Source of the DNA: Betaproteobacteria bacterium
GTDB taxonomy: Bacteria > Pseudomonadota > Gammaproteobacteria > Burkholderiales > Burkholderiaceae
DNA: 15,032 nucleotides
Assembly (NCBI GenBank): GCA_009921765.1
Contig: RFXC01000098.1
Location: 1-15,032, forward strand
Reading direction: 5' to 3'
Of this stretch, positions 1-7,206 are shown piece by piece; within the stretch, counting starts at the first letter, position 1, and each line of letters opens with the position of its first letter. The notes under the pieces were generated by a model. That model was not told the DNA's origin and made no database searches. It saw only the letters and a list, made by a program, of their open reading frames with translations. A program made the position numbers and the translations under genes.

Positions 1-138
1 CCGGGGGGCTGCATGGTGCACAACCCGGGTTATGACTTCAACGACCAGATCATCGAGCCCGCAGCCCGGCTCTGGGCGACGCTGGTCGACCGCTATCTGG
101 CCGCAGGCCCGTCTTCGCCTGTCGCGGTGACACGCTGA
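1..138 (+). CDS. M20-family amidohydrolase/peptidase, C-terminal fragment
   Basis: Frame 1 is open from the first base to a TGA at 136-138, giving the last 45 residues of a protein that begins outside the window. The segment C-M-V-H-N-P-G-Y-D-F-N-D (residues 4-15 of the fragment) matches the C-terminal signature of M20D zinc hydrolases (hippurate hydrolase and N-acyl-amino-acid amidohydrolases), where the His of the HxPxYDFND stretch belongs to the metal/active-site region. A short helix (ARLWATLVDRYL) follows, as is normal for the family. These cytoplasmic enzymes cleave an acyl group from an amino acid or aromatic amine. The next gene starts about 118 nt downstream on the same strand without an obvious terminator, so a shared transcript is possible. 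The exact substrate cannot be read from this fragment. Confidence 0.75.
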   Translation, partial: PGGCMVHNPGYDFNDQIIEPAARLWATLVDRYLAAGPSSPVAVTR

Positions 139-256
139 TGGGTCGACACGCGGCGCTGACGCGCTGACGGGTTGTCGCAGCGACGGGGTTCAGGCAACAT
201 CGCCAGCTCGATCGATTGCCAATTCTCCTCGCGAAGCCATTCCAGCGGAAGGGCGT
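139..256 (+). promoter_or_regulatory. Leader region before the molybdenum hydroxylase operon, with CGCTGAC tandem repeat
   Basis: This 118-nt gap lies between the M20 stop and the molybdenum hydroxylase start. It contains an exact tandem repeat of GCGCTGAC at 153-168, and a related CGCTGA at 133-138 that overlaps the upstream stop codon. A purine-rich stretch, GGAAGGG at 247-253, precedes the downstream start. I see no T-run terminator and no convincing -35/-10 pair. The repeats could form a regulator site, or could be chance in GC-rich DNA. Confidence 0.3.
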
Positions 257-2425
257 TTGCGCTTCGGCATGCCAGACCTGCACCATCAGCCTCCCTCCAG
301 CGCGTCATTCAAACCGCTTCGCCGTGAAGACGATCGCCTCCTGACCGGGCGTGGCCGGTTCACGGCCGACATCCAGGTTGAAGGCGCGCTTCATGTCGCC
401 TTCGTGCGAAGTCAGCATGCGCGTGGGCGGCTGCTGGCGATCGACACTCGCGACGCGCTTCTTTTGCCAGGGGTGGTTGCGGTATTCACTGCGACCGAAC
501 TCGGGGCGTTGTCGATGCCGGCCGTCAACCCGCTCTTGCCGCTCGAGCGCAGCGAATCGTTTGATCTGCTGGCGCGCGATCGCGTGACCTGGTCCGGGCA
601 ACCGTTGGCGATTGTGGTGGCGCAGTCCAGGGCGCTGGCGCTTGCGGCGGCAGATCGGGTTGGTGTCGAGGTCGACCCGGAGCCCGCTGTAGCCGATTGT
701 GACGGTACCGGCCACACGATTGCACAGGTCCAGCATCGCTACGCTTCGAGCAAGCCGCAGGGCGCGGCGCAAACGCCCGGCACAAGCGTTTCGGCATCGC
801 TCGATTCACCCAGACTGGTGGCGATGGCGCTCGAGCCTCGGGCGGTGGTGGCGGAGGTGCACGCGAAAGAAGATCGCATCACGGTGTGGCTTGCCTCGCA
901 GTCACCCTCCCGCGCGCGCGACGACATTGCGCGCACGCTGGGCCTCACCCGTGACCAGGTACGCGTGATTGCGCCCGATGTGGGGGGCGCGTTCGGTGCG
1001 CGCGCGTCGGTCGTACCCGAAGACCTGCTGGTGCCCTGGGCGGCATGGCGGCTGCGTCGATCGCTTCGGTGGGTGGCGAGCCGTTCGGAAGAGTTCACCG
1101 CTGGCATGCATGGGCGAGGATCGACGATACAGGGGCAACTGTCCGTTTCGGCAGATGGGCTGCTGCAGACGCTCGATGCGCAACTGCATTTCGCGCTGGG
1201 AGCCTGGATGCCGTTTTCATCGGTGGTGCCACTTCGTAACGCGGCACGAATTCTGCCCGGTCCCTACCAGGTTCAGGCGCTGTCGGTTCAGGGCAAGGCG
1301 ACCCTGTCGAACGCGTCGGCCGTCAACATCTATCGCGGCGCCGGTCGGCCGGAAGCCGTGCTCCTTACCGAAGTGCTGATCGAGCGCGCGGCGAGGGCGC
1401 TGCGACTCGACCCCGTGGAATTGCGGCGGCGCAATCTCATTGCTGCCCAGGCCTTGCCCTACCTCACGCCGACTGGCGAAACCCTCGACTCCGGTGACTA
1501 CCCGGCGTTGCTTGAACGCGCCAGTGGGCGCTTTGATTACCCGCGGGCGCGCCGCGAGCAGGCGCTTCGGCGCCGCGCTGGCGAATGCGTCGGAGTGGGG
1601 ATTGCCCTTTACGTGGAGCCCTGCGGGCAAGGGTGGGAGAGCGCACGGATCACGCTTCACGACACCGGTCGGGTGACGGTGGCAAGTGGTTCGCCAGCCC
1701 AGGGGCAGGGGCATGCGACCGCCTTTGCGAGGATTGCGGCCGAAGCGCTGGGATGCGATGAATCCATGGTCGACGTCGATCTGGGTGACACTGCTGTGTG
1801 CCCCGACGGCGTCGGAGCGCTCGCCAGTCGCAGCACGGCGATAGGCGGAAGTGCCATCGTTGAAGCCTGCCGCCAGGCGCTCGCGCGTCGCGCCGCGGGC
1901 GACGCGCTGCCGCTTGCAGTCGAAACCCGATTCACCGCGCGCGAGTCCTGGGCAAGTGGTTGCGTCATGGCGCAGGTTGCGATCGACGGGGATACCGGCG
2001 AGCTGACCATCGAGCGGGTGGTGTGGGTAGACGACGCAGGACGCCTGATCCACCCTGCGCTCGCACACGGCCAACTGTTGGGCGGTTTTGCGCAAGGCAT
2101 GGGCCAGGCGCTGATGGAGCGTGTGGTGTATGACGAAGCCGGTCAGCTCCTCACCGGTTCTCTGATGGACTACGCCGTGCCCCGTGCCTCAGACATGCCC
2201 GATGTCGTCATCGAGAGCCTGGGACAGCCCACTGGGTTCAATCTGCTGGGCGCGAAAGGCGTGGGTGAGGCGGGTTGCATCGGCGTACCGGCGGCAATCA
2301 TGAATGCCGCGCTCGATGCGCTATCGCCCTGGGGCGAGGCAGACCTGCAATTTCCGCTCACTGCGCCGAGGTTGTGGCAGGCGTTGTCGGCCTTGCGTTC
2401 AGCTTCGATGGGAAGGCTGCCATGA
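257..2425 (+). CDS. Xanthine dehydrogenase/CoxL-family molybdopterin-binding catalytic subunit
   Basis: This is the 722-residue large subunit of a molybdenum hydroxylase, which carries the molybdopterin cofactor and hydroxylates a carbon using water. Family marks in order are the N-terminal R-x-E-D-x-R-L-L-T-G-x-G-x-F segment (residues 22-35), PDVGGAFGAR (240-249), YRGAGRPE at the active-site loop (359-366), QGQGHATAF (482-490) and GAKGVGEAG (665-673), whose Glu671 matches the catalytic base. The loop is YRGAGRPE rather than the VAYRCSFR of true CO dehydrogenase, so CO is unlikely to be the substrate. The protein is shorter than the usual 770-800 residues; the section between GGSA (530) and the next conserved strand (577) looks about 50 residues short. 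The start is uncertain: TTG at 257 lies close to GGAAGGG (247-253), while ATG at 269 is 15 nt from it. The stop overlaps the next start by 4 nt. Substrate unknown; an N-heteroaromatic or aldehyde is typical of relatives. Confidence 0.9.
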   Translation: MRFGMPDLHHQPPSSASFKPLRREDDRLLTGRGRFTADIQVEGALHVAFVRSQHARGRLLAIDTRDALLLPGVVAVFTATELGALSMPAVNPLLPLERSESFDLLARDRVTWSGQPLAIVVAQSRALALAAADRVGVEVDPEPAVADCDGTGHTIAQVQHRYASSKPQGAAQTPGTSVSASLDSPRLVAMALEPRAVVAEVHAKEDRITVWLASQSPSRARDDIARTLGLTRDQVRVIAPDVGGAFGARASVVPEDLLVPWAAWRLRRSLRWVASRSEEFTAGMHGRGSTIQGQLSVSADGLLQTLDAQLHFALGAWMPFSSVVPLRNAARILPGPYQVQALSVQGKATLSNASAVNIYRGAGRPEAVLLTEVLIERAARALRLDPVELRRRNLIAAQALPYLTPTGETLDSGDYPALLERASGRFDYPRARREQALRRRAGECVGVGIALYVEPCGQGWESARITLHDTGRVTVASGSPAQGQGHATAFARIAAEALGCDESMVDVDLGDTAVCPDGVGALASRSTAIGGSAIVEACRQALARRAAGDALPLAVETRFTARESWASGCVMAQVAIDGDTGELTIERVVWVDDAGRLIHPALAHGQLLGGFAQGMGQALMERVVYDEAGQLLTGSLMDYAVPRASDMPDVVIESLGQPTGFNLLGAKGVGEAGCIGVPAAIMNAALDALSPWGEADLQFPLTAPRLWQALSALRSASMGRLP

Positions 2426-3804
2426 CCCGCCGCATCATCGCCTTGCGGGTCAATGGGCGTGAATGTGTTCTGGAGGTCGACGCAGCCGAGCCCCTGATAG
2501 AAACGCTGCGTGAACGCTGTCAGCTCACCGGTACCCATCAGGGCTGCGATACCGCACAGTGCGGCGCGTGCACGGTGGTGGTGAACGGCGCGCCCATCAA
2601 AAGCTGCAACCGGCTGAGCGAACAGAGCGACGGCTGCGATGTGCTGACCATTGAAGGGTTGGGGGGCGAGGGCGATCAGCTTCACCTCATCCAGCAGGCG
2701 TTCAGCCGTCACCACGCCCTGCAGTGCGGATTCTGCACGCCGGGTTTCGTGATGCGCACGCTTGCGATGGTGGACGAGGCGGTTGAGCCTGAACCGGTTG
2801 CAGTCCGTCAAGCCCTGAGTGGCAATCTTTGCCGCTGCACGGGTTATGAGGGCATTGTGAAGGCAATTTGCGAAGTCCTGCCAGACCTTCGTCGAGCACG
2901 CGTGGCGGACCGCAACGTTGACCGGATATCCAGCGAGCAACCTGGCCGCGGGCGTCTGAGTTCGCCTGTCATGGTGGATGCGAACCGCACGCCCGATGCA
3001 CCGCTGTCGGGCCCGATCCACTGCCGGCCGATTTCGATCGTCTCAGCCATGGAGAGCCTGCGCGCTGGTCCGGAGGCGCGCCCCCTGGCGGGTGGCCAAA
3101 GCCTGCTGCCCTCGATGCGACTTGGTCTCGCGGCGCCCACGCATCTGATCGATCTGCAGGACATCGAGGAACTTCGGGCGCTTCGCGCCGGGGCTGAGCA
3201 TCTTCTGATTGGGGCGATGGTGCCGCATGCACGCGTGGCCGCGGACCGGGGTGTGATCGAAGGTTGGCCGATGCTTGCGGCGCTGGCCGGCGGGATTGCC
3301 GACCAGCAGGTCCGCTCGGTGGGGACACTGGGCGGCTCGCTCGCAAACAACGATCCCGCTGCCTGCTGGCCCGCGGGTGTGCTTGCCAGCGGCGCGACCG
3401 TGGTGACCACAAGCGCCCGGATTCCGGCGGATGAGTTTTTCAAGGGGATCTTCGCGACCGCGCTTGCTGCGGATGAATTGATCCTCGGCGTCGAGTTTCC
3501 GCGCCCGATCGCCGGTCGCTACCTGAAGTTTGAACAGCCGGCCTCGCGCTTTGCGCTGGTGGGCGTTTCGGTGGTGCGTTTTCCCGGGGAAGTGCGCGTC
3601 GCGCTCACCGGCCTGGGCGGGGGGGTATGCCGCTGGCCGGAGGCCGAGGCGCGCCTGGCCGAGCGCTTCGGGCGCGCGGCGCTGGAAGGCCTGTCACTGG
3701 ATCCGGCCTGTGCGTACGGCGATCTTCACGCGCCTGCCGAGTATCGTGCCCATTTGGCGGCTGTACTGCTCAAGCGTGCTGTCGGCGAACTGTCGCCCGA
3801 CTGA
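2422..3804 (+). CDS. Fused [2Fe-2S]-FAD electron-transfer subunit of the molybdenum hydroxylase
   Basis: The ATG at 2422 overlaps the stop of the catalytic-subunit gene (ATGA) and follows GGAAGG at 2411-2416, giving 460 residues. Residues 1-80 form a plant-type ferredoxin domain with ligands Cys42, Cys47, Cys50 and Cys62. Residues 85-155 form the helical second [2Fe-2S] domain with CGFC (Cys102, Cys105) and CRC (Cys137, Cys139). After a linker of about 45 residues with no obvious domain, an FAD_binding_5 (CoxM-type) domain starts near 198, with [10 protein letters not shown] (223-232) and [13 protein letters not shown] (302-314), and runs to a CO_deh_flav_C-like end. Electrons would pass from Mo through the two Fe-S clusters to FAD. 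In most CoxL-type enzymes these are two separate subunits; fusion in this order is seen in bacterial XdhA. No frameshift is needed, because one frame is open throughout. It should form a heterodimeric unit with the upstream product in the cytoplasm. Confidence 0.9.
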   Translation: MTRRIIALRVNGRECVLEVDAAEPLIETLRERCQLTGTHQGCDTAQCGACTVVVNGAPIKSCNRLSEQSDGCDVLTIEGLGGEGDQLHLIQQAFSRHHALQCGFCTPGFVMRTLAMVDEAVEPEPVAVRQALSGNLCRCTGYEGIVKAICEVLPDLRRARVADRNVDRISSEQPGRGRLSSPVMVDANRTPDAPLSGPIHCRPISIVSAMESLRAGPEARPLAGGQSLLPSMRLGLAAPTHLIDLQDIEELRALRAGAEHLLIGAMVPHARVAADRGVIEGWPMLAALAGGIADQQVRSVGTLGGSLANNDPAACWPAGVLASGATVVTTSARIPADEFFKGIFATALAADELILGVEFPRPIAGRYLKFEQPASRFALVGVSVVRFPGEVRVALTGLGGGVCRWPEAEARLAERFGRAALEGLSLDPACAYGDLHAPAEYRAHLAAVLLKRAVGELSPD

Positions 3805-3856
3805 GCGGTACCCCTCCATGCGGAACCGCTCGCCGTCGCAATGATCCGATGCGGGT

Positions 3857-4504
<648 letters not shown>

Positions 4505-4575
4505 GGTGTGGGGGCTGACCCCTCTGGCGCGGGCCAGGCCACACCGGCGTTCGCCCCGCTCGCGCGAAGCGCGCC
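4505..4575 (+). terminator. Hairpin-rich intergenic block, possible three-way junction/terminator after the dioxygenase gene
   Basis: GGTGTGG (4505-4511), starting at the base after the dioxygenase stop codon, pairs exactly with CCACACC (4539-4545). Inside this stem two small hairpins fit without conflict: GGG-CTGA-CCC (4512-4521) and CTGGC-GCGG-GCCAG (4524-4537). Two more short stems follow: GGCG/CGCC (4546-4555) and CGCGC-GAA-GCGCG (4561-4573). There is no T-run, so a Rho-independent terminator is uncertain. The block ends shortly before a TAAGAT (4583-4588) that could be the -10 box for the downstream dioxygenase gene. High GC content makes some of these stems likely by chance. Confidence 0.35.
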
Positions 4576-4614
4576 ACCCGTCTAAGATACCGGCACCGTC
4601 CCCGGAGACCCGCC

Positions 4615-5433
4615 ATGGAACTGACCCCCTCCCAACGCGAGCAATTCGAACGCGACGGATACCTGTTTTTTCCGTCGCTCTTTAGCGCCGCCGAAATGAA
4701 GGTGCTGCGCGACGAGGTCCCGCGCATCTACGCCGAACATCGCCCCGAGATCGTTCGCGAGAAGGACGGGGTTACGCCGCGCACCAGTTTCGCAGCGCAC
4801 ACGTACAGCGATGTGTTTGCGAAGCTCGCCCGCCATCCCCGCATGGTGCAACCGGTGCAGCAGGTTTTTGGCGAGCCGGTCTACATGCATCAGTTCAAGA
4901 TCAACGGCAAGCAGGCCTTCGATGGCGATGTCTGGCAATGGCATCAGGACTTCGGCACATGGCATCGCGATGACGCCATGCCCGAGGCGCGCGCGATGAA
5001 CGTCTCGATTTTTCTTGATGAGGTCAACGAGTTCAACGGGCCGCTCTGGTTCATTCCAGGCTCGCACCGTGAGGGTGTGGTTGAAGCCGGGCACGACACC
5101 CGAACCACCAGCTACCCGCTCTGGACGCTGGACAACTCAAAAGTTCGCGAACTCATCGATCGTGGCGGCATCGTTGCGCCCAAAGGGCCGCCGGGCTCGA
5201 TGCTGATGTTCCATAGCTGTCTGGTCCATGGCTCACCGCCCAACATGAGCCCCTGGGATCGCGTCATCGTTTATTTGAGCCTGTGCGCGGTCAGCAACCA
5301 CATCCGGCAGTTCAAGCGGCCCGAGTGGATCGCGCATCGAGACTTCACACCCATTCAGATGCTGGGCGATGACTGCCTGCTGCGCGAGGATGTTCACGGG
5401 CTGCCTTGGCCCACGGGGCTGCGGGCAGCCTGA
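4615..5433 (+). CDS. PhyH-family Fe(II)/2-oxoglutarate dioxygenase, ectoine hydroxylase-like
   Basis: This 272-residue non-haem iron oxygenase would couple oxidative decarboxylation of 2-oxoglutarate to hydroxylation of a small substrate. The iron triad is visible as His110-Gln-Asp112 (W-H-Q-D) and His205 (HSCLVHGS); Arg216, eleven residues after the second His, is placed to bind 2-oxoglutarate. The stretch from residue 106 to 151 (core WQWHQDFGTWHRDD, then the EFNGPL...PGSH segment) closely resembles ectoine 5-hydroxylase EctD. However, no ectA, ectB or ectC gene lies in this window, and the protein is shorter than the roughly 300 residues of EctD. It may therefore hydroxylate another amino-acid-like compound. 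ATG 4615 follows GGAGA (4604-4608) at good spacing. The gene is convergent with the nitroreductase: the two stop codons are 5 nt apart. It lies on the same strand as the upstream dioxygenase but is separated from it by a hairpin-rich gap. Confidence 0.88.
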   Translation: MELTPSQREQFERDGYLFFPSLFSAAEMKVLRDEVPRIYAEHRPEIVREKDGVTPRTSFAAHTYSDVFAKLARHPRMVQPVQQVFGEPVYMHQFKINGKQAFDGDVWQWHQDFGTWHRDDAMPEARAMNVSIFLDEVNEFNGPLWFIPGSHREGVVEAGHDTRTTSYPLWTLDNSKVRELIDRGGIVAPKGPPGSMLMFHSCLVHGSPPNMSPWDRVIVYLSLCAVSNHIRQFKRPEWIAHRDFTPIQMLGDDCLLREDVHGLPWPTGLRAA

Positions 5434-5442
5434 GCGCCTCAG
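5430..5442. repeat. Small inverted repeat holding both convergent stop codons
   Basis: CTGAG-CGC-CTCAG is a perfect 5-bp inverted repeat. The TGA of the plus-strand dioxygenase (5431-5433) and the TGA of the minus-strand nitroreductase (5439-5441) are each part of one arm. It could act as a weak two-way terminator stem, but it is short and has no T-run on either side. Confidence 0.3.
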
Positions 5443-6104
5443 ATTTCGTAGAACGTGGCAAAGTCGGAGAGCGGCGCGCGTTCGGTCCTGAACGAATTCC
5501 ACTTCGAACCCTCATCGGCGTAGCCCAGCGACATGCCCGAATAAAGAATGTGCGTTTCGGGAATCTCGAGATAGGTCGACACCGTCTTGGGCCAGCGCGC
5601 CCAGATCATCTGCGGACAGGTGGCGAGGCCCCGCTCGACGGCAAGCAGCATGAACGTCTGCATCATCATGCCGACATCGGCCCACTGGGGCGGACCACAG
5701 CGGCGGTCCAGGCTGAAGAACAACCCGACCGGCGCGCCGAAGAAAGCGAAGTTTTCGCGCTGCATTTCCACTGCGCCATCCGGATCATCGGGAATGCCGG
5801 TTGCCTGAAATCTTTGCGACGCGGCGGTTGCGCGCCTCGCGTTGAGCGGCTCCCAGAGGTTCGGCGGATAAACGTTGTACTCCCCTTTTTCGCGCTCGCC
5901 GGCATCGAGCTTGGCCGCCATCACGCGCTTGAGCCCCGCCTGGCGTTCGCCCGCGATCACCTGAACGATCCAGGGCTGCAGGTTTCCGCCTGAGGGCGAT
6001 TGCGCCGCCAGTTCCAGCAGTTCGCGCACCAATGCGCCGTCAACCGGACGATCAAGAAAGGCTCGAGTGGAATACCGCTGGCGGACCGCATCGGTGACAT
6101 TCAT
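5439..6104 (-). CDS. FMN-dependent nitroreductase family protein
   Basis: This 221-residue member of the NfsB/NnrA-type nitroreductase superfamily would use FMN and NAD(P)H to reduce a nitro group, quinone or enone in the cytoplasm. The FMN-phosphate motif R-x-S-T-R is at residues 10-14 (RYSTR), the conserved S-P-S-G-G-N-L-Q-P-W at 36-45, and the C-terminal FMN segment G-L-A-T-C-P-Q (159-165) and G-M-S-L-G-Y-A-D (190-197). The length is normal and the frame intact. The ATG at 6104 is preceded by a GGAG eight nt upstream. It faces the PhyH gene tail to tail and has a short divergent gap to the small lipoprotein gene, so it is probably transcribed alone. The family includes nitrobenzoate reductases, which would fit the neighbouring 3-hydroxyanthranilate dioxygenase, but the sequence alone cannot give the substrate. 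Confidence 0.9.
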   Translation of the reverse strand: MNVTDAVRQRYSTRAFLDRPVDGALVRELLELAAQSPSGGNLQPWIVQVIAGERQAGLKRVMAAKLDAGEREKGEYNVYPPNLWEPLNARRATAASQRFQATGIPDDPDGAVEMQRENFAFFGAPVGLFFSLDRRCGPPQWADVGMMMQTFMLLAVERGLATCPQMIWARWPKTVSTYLEIPETHILYSGMSLGYADEGSKWNSFRTERAPLSDFATFYEI

Positions 6105-6182
6105 CAGGACTACTCCAGGTCAGAAAGCTCGCGATGATAGCCAACCAAACCACCAGCCTCATCTTTGTGGCAGCATTTCCGG

Positions 6183-6527
6183 ATGAGTCCTTGTCATCAT
6201 CGAGTCAAACCGAATCGTAGTCGGGTGTTGCAACGGATGGGCGCGCTCCTGTTCGTCGCGGCGGTGGGTGGGCCGCTCTCAGCCTGTCAGGCCGCGACCG
6301 AGCCGTCTTCCAAGGAATCCCCCATGACCCAACGTTTCGGATTCCTGCCTCCGCCCCCGGGCGCTTTCGTCACGCAGGCGCTGGTGACGTGGGTCAACCG
6401 CAAGACCGGTGAGCGGTTCATCGCCCCGACGGGCGGCTGGCAGCCCCCAGATGGCAACTGGGCAATTGAAGACCCGTCTGCGCCGCGCCCGGGTGAGCCC
6501 GCTAGGCGCTCAGGAACTTCTCAATGA
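6183..6527 (+). CDS. Small predicted lipoprotein of unknown function
   Basis: This open frame encodes about 114 residues from ATG 6183; ATG 6165, GTG 6225 and ATG 6237 are alternatives. A basic N-terminus (R-V-K-P-N-R-S-R-V-L-Q-R) is followed by a hydrophobic run and a lipobox L-S-A-C, predicting signal peptidase II cleavage and a lipid-anchored Cys35. The mature part is short, Pro/Gly-rich, and contains V-T-W-V-N-R-K-T-G-E-R-F-I-A-P-T-G-G-W, which I do not recognise. Coding is supported by a strong bias to G or C at third positions from about 6240 onwards, unlike the less biased first 18 codons. I chose 6183 because the positive residues of the signal peptide would be lost with the 6237 start; no start has a strong ribosome site. 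The 3' end overlaps the end of livF by 26 nt on the opposite strand. No family assignment is offered. Confidence 0.6.
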   Translation: MSPCHHRVKPNRSRVLQRMGALLFVAAVGGPLSACQAATEPSSKESPMTQRFGFLPPPPGAFVTQALVTWVNRKTGERFIAPTGGWQPPDGNWAIEDPSAPRPGEPARRSGTSQ

Positions 6528-7206
6528 CCTCGGGGTTTTTCATCAACCGGTCGGGGGTGTCGTGGAACTGCATCCGACCCGCCGACATGATGTAGATGCG
6601 GTCAGCCACGCTGCTTGCCAGCATGGCGTTCTGTTCGATCAGCAACACGGTGAGTTTCAACTGGCGCATTTTCTGCAGCGTCTCGCCGATCTGCTGGATC
6701 ACGATGGGCGCAAGGCCGAGCGACGGTTCGTCGAAAATGCAGAACTGCGGATCGCCCATCAAACCGACCGATACCGCGACCATCTGCTGCTGCCCGCCCG
6801 ACAGCGTACCCGCTAGCTGATTGCGCCGTTCCTTCAGGATGGGAAAGAGCTCGAAGCAGGAGGCCATGAGCTCGTCGCGTCGGCTGCGGTCGGTGAGCGA
6901 ATAGCCGCCCATCAGCAGGTTCTCCTCGACCGACATCATCGGGAAGAGGCCCCGGCCTTCAGGCACCAGCGACAGCCCGCGCCGAATGAGGTCGTGTACG
7001 GGAACGTCGAGCGTGGACTGCCCCAGAAAGCTCACCGTACCCGCCGTTGGACGCACCAGCCCGGTGATGGCCCTCACGACCGAGCTCTTGCCAGCACCGT
7101 TTGGCCCGATCACCCCGACGATCTCGCCCTGCCGTACCTCAAGGCTCACTTTGTCAACGGCCAGAAACGGGCCATAGCGGATCTCGAGGTCGCGCACCTC
7201 AAGCAT
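6502..7206 (-). CDS. livF: Branched-chain-type (HAAT) ABC importer ATPase LivF
   Basis: This 234-residue ATPase is one of the two nucleotide-binding subunits of a Liv-type importer. Walker A is GPNGAGKS (34-41), the ABC signature LSGGQQQM (135-142) and Walker B FCIFDE (155-160), followed by the LIEQN segment typical of LivF (189-193). All motifs needed for ATP hydrolysis are intact, in contrast to the LivG partner. I place the start at ATG 7206 (M-L-E-V-R-D), where GGGGA lies seven nt upstream. An in-frame ATG at 7227 would add seven residues but has no ribosome site. The gene overlaps the end of livG by 8 nt, and it is the last gene of the minus-strand importer operon. Its stop (6502-6504) sits under the 3' end of the convergent lipoprotein gene. 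Confidence 0.93.
   Translation of the reverse strand: MLEVRDLEIRYGPFLAVDKVSLEVRQGEIVGVIGPNGAGKSSVVRAITGLVRPTAGTVSFLGQSTLDVPVHDLIRRGLSLVPEGRGLFPMMSVEENLLMGGYSLTDRSRRDELMASCFELFPILKERRNQLAGTLSGGQQQMVAVSVGLMGDPQFCIFDEPSLGLAPIVIQQIGETLQKMRQLKLTVLLIEQNAMLASSVADRIYIMSAGRMQFHDTPDRLMKNPEVIEKFLSA

Noticed and set aside
2275..2421. Earlier start for the Fe-S/FAD subunit at 2275
   Set aside because: The extension lies inside the 3' end of the catalytic-subunit gene in another frame. The ATG at 2422 has a ribosome site and begins exactly at the ferredoxin domain.
1217..3021. Minus-strand open frames of about 290 codons opposite the molybdenum hydroxylase genes
   Set aside because: They show no family similarity and lie exactly opposite well-supported plus-strand domains.
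257..3804. Aerobic CO dehydrogenase (coxLMS)
   Set aside because: The catalytic loop is YRGAGRPE, not the Cys-containing VAYRCSFR of form I CO dehydrogenase, and the small and medium subunits are fused. CO is therefore not a supported substrate.
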